DNA of 64,000 bases, from positions 434,001 through 498,000 of the forward strand of contig NZ_VOPY01000002.1 of NCBI RefSeq assembly GCF_007995095.1. The letters are read 5' to 3'. Position 1 is the stretch's first letter. Each line of letters begins with the position of its first letter. Positions 17,962-28,488 of this stretch are shown here, in pieces. Position numbers and translations under genes: made by a program. This DNA is from Flavisphingopyxis soli. Its GTDB lineage: Bacteria; Pseudomonadota; Alphaproteobacteria; Sphingomonadales; Sphingomonadaceae. The notes under the pieces are model-generated. The model was given only the letters and a program-made list of their open reading frames with translations, searched no databases and was not told the DNA's origin.

Positions 17962-18471
17962 ATGGTGCGCGCAATGCTCAACGGCTTGGTGGCAACACTG
18001 GCAACGATACTCTTGGTGACGGCGAGCCCAGTTAGTGCACAGGCGCTGACGGACACGACGCCGATCAAGGAATTTACGCTACAGAACGTTCAGTCGGTCC
18101 TCAGGGGACTTGGCGCGAAGACGAGCGTTTTGGAGAACAATGGACAGCCCTTTGTTCGCGCGGAGATGGAATCGGGCCTCATTGCCATCTACCAGCCGAC
18201 GGCCTGTACCGATGGCAGCGACTGCGCCGGACTCAATATCATGGCCGCCTGGGATCGCCCCAAGGGCTGGTCGGATGCCAAGCTGTTAAAGGCGCTGTCG
18301 GACTTTGAAAACGAATACAGCTTCATCAAGGCCGGCGTTCTGAACGACGGCAGTATCTACGTCCAGCGCTACGTCATTTGCGACTTCGGCACCTTTGCGG
18401 GAAACATCAGGGTCGAGGCGACGACCTTCAGCTCGATTGCCGCCGCCTTTTCCAAGATCGTCAATCCTTAG
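17962..18471 (+). CDS. Secreted YbjN-domain protein
   Basis: A 169-residue protein. ATG 17962 follows GGGGAGA. A signal peptide ends at PVSA-Q (about residue 26). The mature part (IKEFTLQNVQSVLRGLGAKTSVLENNGQPFVRAEMESGLIAIYQPT) fits the YbjN family, here in the exported form with two Cys (ACTDGSDCAG) that could form a disulfide. YbjN domains resemble type III secretion chaperones in fold, but the role of the exported form is unknown. Its stop overlaps that of the converging AMP nucleosidase by four bases. Confidence 0.78.
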   Translation: MVRAMLNGLVATLATILLVTASPVSAQALTDTTPIKEFTLQNVQSVLRGLGAKTSVLENNGQPFVRAEMESGLIAIYQPTACTDGSDCAGLNIMAAWDRPKGWSDAKLLKALSDFENEYSFIKAGVLNDGSIYVQRYVICDFGTFAGNIRVEATTFSSIAAAFSKIVNP

Positions 18472-19904
18472 CGGAAGGGCGGCTCGTTGAACGCGCGGAG
18501 CTTGCGGCTATGCAGCTTGGCGCCGTCGTCGCGCAGCATTTCGCAGGTGCGGATGCCGATCTGCATGTGCGCGGCGATCGCCTGTTCGTAGAAACGGTTG
18601 GCCTGTCCCGGTAGCTTGAGTTCGCCGTGGAGAGGCTTGTCGCTGACGCATAGCAAGGTCCCATAGGGTACGCGGAAGCGGTAACCCTGAGCGGCGATCG
18701 TCGCCGATTCCATATCGATCCCGACCGCGCGTGAGAGCGAAAACCGCAGGGCCGAGCGCGTATAGCGCAGTTCCCAGTTGCGATCATCGGTCGTCACGAT
18801 CGTGCCGGTGCGCATGCGTTTCTTGAGCTCGGCGCCATGCGCGCCTTCGACATCGCCCGCGGCGGCGGCGAGCGCCTGCTGAACCTCGGCGATCGGCGGG
18901 ATCGGGATTTCGGGCGGCAGCACGTCGTCGAGGATATGATCGTCGCGCAGATAGGCGTGAGCGAGGACATAGTCGCCGATCCGCTGCGTCGGGCGCAGAC
19001 CGCCGCAATGGCCGATCATCAGCCATGCCTCGGGGCGCAGGACCGCGAGATGATCGGTGATCGTCTTGGCGTTCGACGGACCGACGCCGATGTTGACCAG
19101 CGTGATGCCGCTGCGATCCTCGCCGATCAGGTGATAGGCCGGCATCTGGTGACGGCGCCACGCACTGTCGGCGACGAGCCGTGACGGATCGGCTTCGTTG
19201 GTTTCGGTGTACAGGCCGCCGGCGCCCGATAGTGCGGTGTATTTGCCCTTGCCGATCTGGCCACAGGCCCAGTCGACGAACTCGTCGACATAGCGGTGAT
19301 AGTTGGTGAACAGGACATAGCGCTGGACGTGCTCGGGCGGCGTGCCGGTATAATGGCGCAGCCGCGCGAGGCTGAAATCGGTGCGCAGCGCATCGAACAG
19401 CGCGAGCGGGTGTTGGTTGGCAAAGATGTTGAACTGGCCGTCGGCGATCTCGTCGCCGATATCGGCAAGCTCGGTCGTCGGGAAATGCCGCGCAAGGTCG
19501 AGCGGGCGAACATCGCCCATCTCATAATCGCCCGACGGATCGAGGACGTAGGGGAAGGGGATTTCCTGCTTGCTCGGCGTGACTTCGACGCTGATCTTGT
19601 ATTGCTGCGTAAGCAGGTCGATCTGCTCGGACAGGTAATCGCCGAACAGCTCGGGATGTGTCACCGTCGTCACATAAACGCCGGGTTTTTCGAGCCGGCC
19701 GAAGGCGAGGTTGTGGACCGCCTCGTTTTCTTCGCCTGCATAGGTGATGCGCAGTTGCGGATAGGCAAAACTGCCGTCGGTCCGCCGCGCGGGGTCGGGG
19801 ATGGTTCCGTCGGCGACGAAGGCGGCAATCGCCTTGCGCAAATTGTCGATGGAGCGGTCGTAGGCGTCCTGTAGGTCGCGCAGGATCTTTTTGGTATCTG
19901 TCAT
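18468..19904 (-). CDS. amn: AMP nucleosidase
   Basis: Hydrolyses AMP to adenine and ribose 5-phosphate in purine salvage and adenylate control. It has 478 residues from ATG 19904, matching the family length; an earlier in-frame ATG adds 16 unrelated residues. The N-terminal Amn-specific domain (LRDLQDAYDRSIDNLRKAI) is followed by the nucleoside phosphorylase-like core: NIGVGPSNAKTITDHLAVLRPEAWLMIGHCGGLR, then GIDMESATIAAQGYRF and LCVSDKPLHGE. It appears monocistronic. Confidence 0.94.
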   Translation of the reverse strand: MTDTKKILRDLQDAYDRSIDNLRKAIAAFVADGTIPDPARRTDGSFAYPQLRITYAGEENEAVHNLAFGRLEKPGVYVTTVTHPELFGDYLSEQIDLLTQQYKISVEVTPSKQEIPFPYVLDPSGDYEMGDVRPLDLARHFPTTELADIGDEIADGQFNIFANQHPLALFDALRTDFSLARLRHYTGTPPEHVQRYVLFTNYHRYVDEFVDWACGQIGKGKYTALSGAGGLYTETNEADPSRLVADSAWRRHQMPAYHLIGEDRSGITLVNIGVGPSNAKTITDHLAVLRPEAWLMIGHCGGLRPTQRIGDYVLAHAYLRDDHILDDVLPPEIPIPPIAEVQQALAAAAGDVEGAHGAELKKRMRTGTIVTTDDRNWELRYTRSALRFSLSRAVGIDMESATIAAQGYRFRVPYGTLLCVSDKPLHGELKLPGQANRFYEQAIAAHMQIGIRTCEMLRDDGAKLHSRKLRAFNEPPFR

Positions 19905-19983
19905 GAACCGCGCATAAGGGCTTTTTGCGCGGCTGTCACGGGGGGCTGGCAAGCTGCCTGCCCCCCGTTGCGCAGATCGGTTA

Positions 19984-20463
19984 TCAGAGCTGGTCGAGCA
20001 TGTGCTCGGCGCTGCTGACCCGGTACTCGCCGGGCGCTTCGACGTTGAGCTGGGTGACTACGCCGTCGTCGACGACCATCGAGAAGCGCTGGCCGCGATG
20101 GCCGAGGCCGAACGCGGTGCCGTCCATTTCAAGACCCAGCGCCTTGGCGAAATCGCCATTGCCGTCGGCGAGCATCGTGACGTCGCTCGATCCGTCGGCC
20201 TTGTTCCAGGCGCCCAGGACGAACGGATCGTTGACCGCGGTGCAGACGATCTCGTCGATTCCCTTGGCGCGCAGGGCATCGGCCTTTTCAACGAAGCTTG
20301 GCAAATGCTTGGCCGAACAGGTCGGGGTGAAGGCGCCCGGGACAGAGAACAGCGCGACCTTGCGACCTGCGAAGAATTCGCCGCTCTTGACCTGTTGCGG
20401 GCCGTCTGGGGTGACCTTGACCAACGTGGCTTCGGGAATATTCTGGCCTTGTTCGATCGCCAT
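19984..20463 (-). CDS. Peroxiredoxin (Prx5 type)
   Basis: A thiol peroxidase of 159 residues that reduces hydrogen peroxide and organic hydroperoxides. The peroxidatic Cys49 is in PGAFTPTCSAKH, the Prx5 signature. A second Cys (Cys74, EIVCTAVND) is at the position common to the family but is not a classical resolving Cys, so glutaredoxin or thioredoxin reduction is likely. ATG 20463 fits the usual MAIEQGQNIP start. It is monocistronic. Confidence 0.93.
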   Translation of the reverse strand: MAIEQGQNIPEATLVKVTPDGPQQVKSGEFFAGRKVALFSVPGAFTPTCSAKHLPSFVEKADALRAKGIDEIVCTAVNDPFVLGAWNKADGSSDVTMLADGNGDFAKALGLEMDGTAFGLGHRGQRFSMVVDDGVVTQLNVEAPGEYRVSSAEHMLDQL

Positions 20464-20603
20464 GAAACTGTCTCCTGGATGTTTGAGGACGGGCGAACGC
20501 GTCAACCCGATGCGCGCCAATTTCGTGTACCCGTGGGCGATTATCAAGGGGGAGCGATTGCGCCGAGCCTAGCTTTACCGGTCGTACGCCTTATCTAGAA
20601 GGG

Positions 20604-21164
20604 ATGAGTGCCCTCGACCAGCTCGCCGGCCATCTCCTGCTGGCCCTGCCGACGATCGGCGATCCGCGTTTCCATCATTCGGTCATCGCGATGTGCTCGC
20701 ACGATGAAGAGGGTGCGCTTGGCATCGATATCGGCTCACCGATCGAGGGCATGACGGTCGGCGACGTCTTCACGCAGTTCGACATCGCGACGACGCAACG
20801 CTTCGACCAGCCGGTGCTGTTCGGCGGCCCGGTCGAGCCGCAGCGCGGCTTTATCCTCCATGGCGACGACTGGGACACGCCCGGTGCGCTGAAGGTTGCC
20901 GGTCTCTGGTCGCTCAGCGCGTCGATCGAGACGTTGCGTGCGATTGCGGCGGGCGAGGGGCCACGCGACTGGTTGCTCGCCTTGGGCTATGCCGGCTGGG
21001 GTGCCGGTCAGCTCGAAGGCGAGATCGCCGCCAACGCATGGCATATCGGCGATTACGACGAGCGCTGCTTCTATCGCGAAGCGCCGCGCGACAAATGGGG
21101 CGCGAGCTTCGCCGCCCAGGGAATCGATGCCGACCGGATATCCTCGGCCGCCGGATCGGCCTGA
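20604..21164 (+). CDS. YqgE/AlgH family protein
   Basis: A 186-residue member of the UPF0301 (DUF179) family. The N-terminus GHLLLALPTIGDPRFHHSVIAMCSHDEEGALGI is diagnostic, followed by VLFGGPVEPQRGFILH and GYAGWGAGQLEGEIAANAW. The molecular function is unknown. AlgH was linked to alginate control in Pseudomonas, but no alginate genes are here. AGAAGGG lies directly against the ATG with almost no spacer, so translation may be weak or leaderless. Confidence 0.93.
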   Translation: MSALDQLAGHLLLALPTIGDPRFHHSVIAMCSHDEEGALGIDIGSPIEGMTVGDVFTQFDIATTQRFDQPVLFGGPVEPQRGFILHGDDWDTPGALKVAGLWSLSASIETLRAIAAGEGPRDWLLALGYAGWGAGQLEGEIAANAWHIGDYDERCFYREAPRDKWGASFAAQGIDADRISSAAGSA

Positions 21165-21205
21165 GCGGTCCAACGCGGATCGGCTCCGATGCGTTCGAAC
21201 GGGCC

Positions 21206-21225
21206 ATATAAAGAAATCTTTATAT
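21206..21225. promoter_or_regulatory. Perfect 20-bp palindrome upstream of ahcY
   Basis: ATATAAAGA and TCTTTATAT are perfect inverted arms around a central AA. The site lies 101 bases before the ahcY ATG in otherwise GC-rich DNA, with the length and symmetry expected of a dimeric repressor site. An ArsR-type SAH-responsive regulator (SahR) is known to control ahcY and methionine genes in some proteobacteria; assigning this site to it is an inference. No such regulator gene is in the window. Confidence 0.6.
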
Positions 21226-21326
21226 TGCAGTTTGAGCTCCCATTGGCTAAAGGCGCGCCCGAACCGCCGTTGCTTGCGCAATGCTCGCGCTGCACGGCAT
21301 CTTCGCCATTAAATCAGGAGCCCGTT

Positions 21327-22738
<1,412 letters not shown>

Positions 22739-22745
<7 letters not shown>

Positions 22746-24352
22746 TCGGGCGGAAATTCCGGCGGATCGGGATAGGCGTCAAACACATCGCCTAGCTCGA
22801 TCCGCAGGTCGGAAAGCCAGGGTGCGTAATTGCGCCACTGGTCGAGCCCGCTGGTATTGATCGGCTGGCGAACTTGCTCCGAGCTTGCAGTGCGGACGGC
22901 GCGATCGTTCGTCCAGAATTCGACGCAGGCTTGCTCGAAAGGCAGATCGAGAAACGACAGCATGCGATCGACCTGACATTTCAGGTCAGCGACGACATCC
23001 TCATGATGTACCCGCAGAATTGCGTGAGGAAACATTCGCGTAAAGTGCTCGGTTAACCGTACATATTCGAAATAATAGCGTCCCAGGTCTTTAAGATTAT
23101 AGCTAAACCCTTGCCCGCGCGCGAACTTTTGCTTAAAATTGGAAAACCCGCTGGCCATCGGATTTCGCCTTGCATCGATGATACGCGCATTGGGAAACAG
23201 GAGCCGGATGAATCCTATATCGGCCCAGTTGTTTGGCAGCTTATCGATAAAATAGAGGCGATCGGTCTTGCGATGACGCGACGATCGTTCCAGATATTCT
23301 TCTGCCAGTGCCTCGACCTCCGACTGGTTCAGGGTGGAAATGGCATCGATCGTTCGCTGCGGCACTTTCCAGTCTCGTGCCATCACTTTCTGGATCAGCG
23401 CGGGAATGTAGGGAAGTTCGGAGGTGCCTTCGATCGTCGAATGGCTCGAAAGGATCTGCTCGAGAAGCGTCGATCCCGCTCTGGGCATTCCGACAATGAA
23501 GATGGGCGCGCGAGACTGGGAACCCCAACCCGCTCGTTTCTGAAAGAACGCGGTGTCAAAGCCGGTACGAAAGGTTTCAATCTCGGCAGAGAAGCTATCG
23601 CGATCGAAATTCGAACGTCGCTTTTCCAACGCGTTTCCGGTCTGATAAAAGTCGAACGACTTAGCGTAATCCTGTTGATCCTCATAAGCCTTGCCCAAGG
23701 CAAAACAGATTTGGATATGATCATTGGCGTGAAGCTTCCCGGCTTCAATCAAGTTCGCCATCGCTTGAATCTCATCGGAAGAAAATCTGAATGTCTTCAG
23801 ATTTGCGAGACTCCAGTGCGCGTCTCCCGAGGTGGGTGAGAGCGATATCGAACGGCGATAGGCCACAATAGCCTTGTCGGTTGCACCAATCGTTTTGAGA
23901 AGGTGAGCGTAGCTTAGCCAGCCTCTAGCGTTGTCGGGCCGACGCTTGGTAAAGTCCGCATAGAGGGTTTCGGCCCGGTCGTAATCGCCGCTTTGCGCAT
24001 ACATCTGCCCAAGTGCCTGAACGACCATAAAATCCTCCGGGTTTTGGGCGAGCAGTACTGCGTTGGACTCGAGCGCCCGCGCAAATTCTCCTTGGCGCCA
24101 GTAACAGTCGGCGAGGCCCAATCTTGCCGTTTTATGATCGGGATCGCGTTCGAGCGCTTCTTTGAGCAAGCGTTCGGCATCCTCGTCTATCCCAAGCCGT
24201 GCAGCAAGGAGACCGAGCAACGTGCGCGCATCTGCGTCATCATCGTTTTGCATTATCCGGTGACGGGCGATGCTCTCTGCACGGCGAAAGTCGTTGCGCG
24301 AAAATGCATGGAACGCATCGCGCATTTCCCGATCTAACCCGGTCTGATTCAT
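22739..24352 (-). CDS. TPR-repeat sulfotransferase
   Basis: A 537-residue protein. The first half (to about 250) is a row of tetratricopeptide repeats (e.g. [31 protein letters not shown]-like units). The second half is a PAPS-dependent sulfotransferase domain with the 5'-phosphosulfate loop [15 protein letters not shown] and the 3'-phosphate region [21 protein letters not shown]. It would transfer sulfate from PAPS to a hydroxyl, possibly on a peptide or glycan held by the TPRs. ATG 24352 overlaps the oxygenase stop (ATGA), preferred over TTG 24364. Base composition is clearly lower in G+C than the neighbours. The acceptor is unknown. Confidence 0.85.
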
Positions 24353-25248
24353 TGATCGGGCCAAGGCGAGAAACGACGCTTTCTAATCCAGCGGGAGGCG
24401 ATGATCTTTTCCCCTTTTGTAACGGGAAGCCCGGCATGAACTGCCAGTGGATCGGGTTGATTCCCTTGGCAATTGTAGAACATCATCGCCGCACCCTTTT
24501 CAAGGCGGACCTTTACACCGGCCAACGGGAATTCGGTTTCGCCGCCACTAAACCGGTCATCCAGGCAGATTAGGAACGTAATCAGACGGTCGTTATCGTC
24601 GCCTGCCACATTATCGACGTGGGGGCGGTATTCGTCGCCGACGCGATACCTCAGGATTTGTAGGGGTTCACCCTGGTCCACGTCGGTTGAGCTGGCCAAA
24701 GCGATGCGTCTGTTGATCGCATGGACGAACGGGGACTCCGACAGAATGCCAAAAAAGGCGCTGTGTGCCTTGCGAACCGGATCGTGGATCAGCCTGCCGC
24801 TGTACGGATCGACAACCTGGGCCGGACGCGACATGGGTGCCGATAAGCTGATCAGCATGTCGCACTCGTCAGCCGTCAGGAATTGAGCAATCCGGGCGAT
24901 GCGAGGTTTCGCGCTGATCTGCTCGAGTTGTGCGGCCGTTACGGGGTTGCCGTCGCTCGTCAGAACCATTGAATCTATGAGCTTTATGGTTCGTTCGGTC
25001 TGCGCATCGACGGTCGCGACATGGCGATAGCTTGCCAGTGCCGCTGTCCAATCGCGCCGTTGGGCTATGCCGCGCGCTGCGAAATTTCCCACCATCCGGA
25101 CTGCGTCAAGGTTACCTGCTGCTGCAGCTTGACTGAATAATTCGCGTGCACGTTTGAAATCGCGTTGCGCCGGTGCGCAGTCGATAAGGTCATATGCGCG
25201 ATTGAACAAAGCCGCGCCGAGATTAGCGGATCGAGAGTCTGCAATCAT
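24349..25248 (-). CDS. Prolyl-4-hydroxylase-like 2-oxoglutarate/Fe(II) oxygenase
   Basis: A 299-residue protein. Residues 10-80 resemble Sel1-type helical repeats (RARELFSQAAAAGNLDAV). The C-terminal half is a P4Hc double-stranded beta-helix with a full set of ligands: His210 and Asp212 in YRPHVDN, His271 in AVHAGLPV, and Lys281 for 2-oxoglutarate. It would hydroxylate a peptidyl proline or similar residue. It is coupled to the sulfotransferase by a 4-base overlap. Its ATG lies ten bases after a strong terminator that ends the TonB receptor transcript. Confidence 0.85.
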   Translation of the reverse strand: MIADSRSANLGAALFNRAYDLIDCAPAQRDFKRARELFSQAAAAGNLDAVRMVGNFAARGIAQRRDWTAALASYRHVATVDAQTERTIKLIDSMVLTSDGNPVTAAQLEQISAKPRIARIAQFLTADECDMLISLSAPMSRPAQVVDPYSGRLIHDPVRKAHSAFFGILSESPFVHAINRRIALASSTDVDQGEPLQILRYRVGDEYRPHVDNVAGDDNDRLITFLICLDDRFSGGETEFPLAGVKVRLEKGAAMMFYNCQGNQPDPLAVHAGLPVTKGEKIIASRWIRKRRFSPWPDQ

Positions 25249-25258
25249 GGACTATCCC

Positions 25259-25293
25259 AAAAAAAAGGGGCCGAAACGCGTTCGGCCCCTTTT
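25259..25293 (-). terminator. Strong intrinsic terminator between the TonB receptor and the oxygenase gene
   Basis: On the minus strand AAAAGGGGCCGAA pairs with TTCGGCCCC plus T over a five-base loop and ends in eight T (25266-25259). The opposite strand also has a T run, so it may act in both directions. It starts 18 bases after the receptor stop and ends ten bases before the oxygenase ATG. Confidence 0.88.
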
Positions 25294-25311
25294 ATCAATG
25301 TTATCTCGATT

Positions 25312-28300
25312 TTACATCTTGATCTGAACGCCAGTGTAAAAATAGCGTCCGGTATTGTTATAGATGCCGCTGCCGCCGCCGGCACCCGAAAGGCCGTAAG
25401 GTGGCTTCTTGTCGGCAATGTTATCGACACCGAAGTAGAAGCTGAATTTCGAGTTCGGGTCGATTGCAATCCGCGCGTCATGGTAGAACACTTCGGGGTA
25501 GTAATCGATCGAAAACGCATCGGCATTCCGTGGAGGAAGACCGCCCACACTCTTGATGTTCTCGATGGCGCCCGGCGTCATCTTGCCGATGTAGCGAAGC
25601 TTGTAGCCCAAGGTGAAGGCACCCGATTTGAACGATGTGCTTATGTTAAAGGCGTCGCGCGGATCGCCAAGCTCGTACAATATCTGATTAGGCGTGTTGG
25701 GGCTGGTGGGATCCAAGAAGTTATCATTCTGTAACACGCGAGTGTAAACGCCGCGCAGGTTAAGTTGTCCCAAATTCCCGATTTGACGACGATAGTTCAA
25801 GTCGAAGTCGATACCGCGAACCTTAAGCTTGGCGTAGTTTAGTGGCCCCACTCGCAAGCTGTTTTCGATAACCTGGCCCTGGATTTCTCCATTGGGGCCG
25901 CCGCCGGGACCGGCACGGTCGAACAGATCGCAATACTGGTTGTCGATCGTGCTGGAGTCATAGCACTGGTTGAGGATAGTCTGCGCCCCCAGGCCGGCGA
26001 TGACATTGTTCACGGTGATGTTGTAGTAATCAACGGTCAACGCGAATCCTGGCAAGAAGCGCGGCTGAAATACTCCGCCGAACGTGTAACTGTCCGAGGT
26101 TTCCGGCTCGAGGTTAGGATTGCCACCCGAAAGGTAGGGCAACGACGACGTATAGATGTAATCGTAACCGACGGGCACGCCATCTGCGCGGCAGTTTGCT
26201 TCGCGATTAGCCGTGCCAAGAGCGAGATTCCGATCCGAACAGGGATCAGCCGGCGGCGGCGTATAGTTTTGACCAAAAGGCGTATACAATTCGGCGAGAT
26301 TGGGTGCGCGGACTGCACGGCTATAATTCCCGCGGAGACGCAAATCTTCGATTGGCGACCAATCTAGCCCGACGTTGTATGCTTTGACGAGCTTATGAAT
26401 GCCCCTGTATTTGGCTAATCGTCCGGCTGCACTCAACGTCAGCTCTCTGAAAAATGGCAGATCGCGCAATATCGGAAGGCGGATTTCGCCATAAGCTTCC
26501 GTAACCTCGAAGGCCTTTGGATCAAATTCTGGGATCGCGTTGTAGAACGTGATCCCGGAGGACGTCAGTTCGTCTTGGACATAGTAGTTCGTTTCCCGCC
26601 GATATTCGGAACCGATGGCAAAACCAACGGGCCCACCCGGTAAGTTCAGGAACTGGCTCGTATCGCCGCTCATGAACCCACTGAGAACGAACTGCGTAAT
26701 TTTGCCGCGCGCCAGCGAATTTGAAAGCACATAGTCCTTTGCAGCCTGGGTGATATTACCCTCACCGAAAAGGTTGATCGGGACGCAAGATGCCACATCC
26801 CCAGGGTAAGTCTGGTTGGAATAGGCATTTGTCGGATCGAACGGGCTTCCTGAAGCAGGGTCAACCTGCGCACGACAGACAACGTTGCCATTCGCGACGC
26901 CTGTCGTGGCTTCGCCTTGGTCAACCGCGTCGATGGCGAGCAACATACGCTGCAGATTGACGTTTCCGTCAATTCTGGTGCGCTCCTTGAATTCGCCGTA
27001 GTTTGCCGAAACTTCATAGTTCCAGTCGTCGTTGAAATCGCCTCGTACACCGACGACAGCGCGATACGTTTCTCGCTTCGCGCGTTCTTCGCGGTTTCCA
27101 AGCTCGACAACGTTGCGGCGGATGACGAATCCGTTCTGATCGGCGTCGGGAATTCCGTCGGCTCCGCTATTACCGGCGGCGTCGTAGTAGTCGCCATAAT
27201 AATCGCGGATGATACCGGCTGCCTGATCAGTAAGGTAGGGATTGTCGGTGTACCACCGCTCGCCAACCGCACTCGTGAAATACGGACCAGAAGCATTGCT
27301 GACCGAGTCCGTACGCGAGTATTTCGCTTCCACAAACGGTACAAATGCGGGTGAAACCTCGAAATGGCCCACCAGGTTGGCGCTATAGCGATCGAGGTTA
27401 GGCAAGAAGCCAAACTGCTTTCCGTCGCGGAAATTATCGCCATTGCCGCCGATGAAGCTACCGACGGAAGGGCGCCCAACGCGAGTGCCCGTCTGCTTGA
27501 CTAGTGTGCCGTCAGGCTGGAAAATATAAGGAGCATAGAACGATCCTCCATCATACGAGAGGAATGTACCGCCATTGCTATAAAGGGCGTTGCGAATATC
27601 CTGAAAGAATACAGCGTCTGGGTTGCCATCGCTACCATTGGGCGTGCCTGCTGGATCAGTATCTACGGTAATGAAACCGCTGCTTTGGCTATAGGCTGGG
27701 CGGTCCGACGCGTAAAACGGCAGCTGCTTTGCATATTCCAGGTTGATCGCAACATTGCCTCGCCCATCGGCGAAATTCCGTCCGGCCAAGATGCTGGTAT
27801 AATAGGATCCGGCATCGCCATATTTGGAAATGCCAGCTTGCGCGCGTCCCTCGAGACCCTCGAAATCGTCCTTGAGAACGAAGTTGACTACGCCGGCGAT
27901 GGCATCGGAACCATAAATCGCCGAGTTGCCGCCGGTGACAACGTCAACGCGTTCAATAAGATCGGTCGGGATCGTATTAACGTCGGGGCTGACGCTGTTG
28001 CTGAGGATGTCGCCGCCAACGTGACGCCGACCATTTACCAGGACAAGGGTGCGCTGAGTGCCGAGACCGCGAAGATCGAGCAGGTTCAGGCCAGCGGTAC
28101 CAAGGAATCGGGTGGAATTCGACTGGCTGAAGGTGCTGCGCAGCGCAGGCAGTTCGTTGAGCGTATCGCCGACCGAAGTGCGGCCGGTTTCAAAAAACTC
28201 CGCGCCATCGACCGTCGTGACGGGCACCGTCGATTCCAGATTGGGCCTACGGATGCGCGAGCCTGTAACAACGATCGCGTCGCCCTGGGTGACTTCTGTG

Positions 28301-28488
28301 CCATCGGCCGACACCGTTGCGTCCGTAGCATCCTGATCGGCTGCGGCCTGCGCAGCTGCCTGGTCAGCATCATCGGTCGCATCCTGTGCGTAAGCCGGGC
28401 AAGCCAGTGCAATCGCGAGAACGGATGCGCCGATGCTTGCATGGTTGCGAAACCGTCGAAGCGTGGAAGGAAAAGATCTCGTATTCAT
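25312..28488 (-). CDS. TonB-dependent outer-membrane receptor
   Basis: A 1058-residue ligand-gated porin that would take up a large substrate using TonB energy. A signal peptide ends at AYA-Q (about residue 34). An Asp/Ala-rich stretch leads to the TonB box DAIVVTGSRI. The plug domain contains ALRSTFSQSNSTRFLGTAGLNLLDLRGLGTQRTLVLVNGRRHVGG and IYGSDAIAGVVNFVLKDDFEG. The beta-barrel ends in YTGVQIKM. No FecR or sigma-factor genes adjoin, and there is no N-terminal signalling domain. It belongs to the large 'VTGSRI' class with peptide- or saccharide-like ligands in sphingomonads and Caulobacter. Its neighbours (hydroxylase, sulfotransferase) suggest a modified peptide or glycan, but this is inference. 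ATG 28488 is chosen for its signal peptide. Confidence 0.93.
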   Translation of the reverse strand: MNTRSFPSTLRRFRNHASIGASVLAIALACPAYAQDATDDADQAAAQAAADQDATDATVSADGTEVTQGDAIVVTGSRIRRPNLESTVPVTTVDGAEFFETGRTSVGDTLNELPALRSTFSQSNSTRFLGTAGLNLLDLRGLGTQRTLVLVNGRRHVGGDILSNSVSPDVNTIPTDLIERVDVVTGGNSAIYGSDAIAGVVNFVLKDDFEGLEGRAQAGISKYGDAGSYYTSILAGRNFADGRGNVAINLEYAKQLPFYASDRPAYSQSSGFITVDTDPAGTPNGSDGNPDAVFFQDIRNALYSNGGTFLSYDGGSFYAPYIFQPDGTLVKQTGTRVGRPSVGSFIGGNGDNFRDGKQFGFLPNLDRYSANLVGHFEVSPAFVPFVEAKYSRTDSVSNASGPYFTSAVGERWYTDNPYLTDQAAGIIRDYYGDYYDAAGNSGADGIPDADQNGFVIRRNVVELGNREERAKRETYRAVVGVRGDFNDDWNYEVSANYGEFKERTRIDGNVNLQRMLLAIDAVDQGEATTGVANGNVVCRAQVDPASGSPFDPTNAYSNQTYPGDVASCVPINLFGEGNITQAAKDYVLSNSLARGKITQFVLSGFMSGDTSQFLNLPGGPVGFAIGSEYRRETNYYVQDELTSSGITFYNAIPEFDPKAFEVTEAYGEIRLPILRDLPFFRELTLSAAGRLAKYRGIHKLVKAYNVGLDWSPIEDLRLRGNYSRAVRAPNLAELYTPFGQNYTPPPADPCSDRNLALGTANREANCRADGVPVGYDYIYTSSLPYLSGGNPNLEPETSDSYTFGGVFQPRFLPGFALTVDYYNITVNNVIAGLGAQTILNQCYDSSTIDNQYCDLFDRAGPGGGPNGEIQGQVIENSLRVGPLNYAKLKVRGIDFDLNYRRQIGNLGQLNLRGVYTRVLQNDNFLDPTSPNTPNQILYELGDPRDAFNISTSFKSGAFTLGYKLRYIGKMTPGAIENIKSVGGLPPRNADAFSIDYYPEVFYHDARIAIDPNSKFSFYFGVDNIADKKPPYGLSGAGGGSGIYNNTGRYFYTGVQIKM

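Noticed and set aside
21226-21326. SAH or SAM riboswitch in the ahcY leader
   Set aside because: I could not find the conserved cores of the known SAH or SAM-II/SAM-V type motifs, and the leader is short. The palindrome upstream is the better candidate for control.
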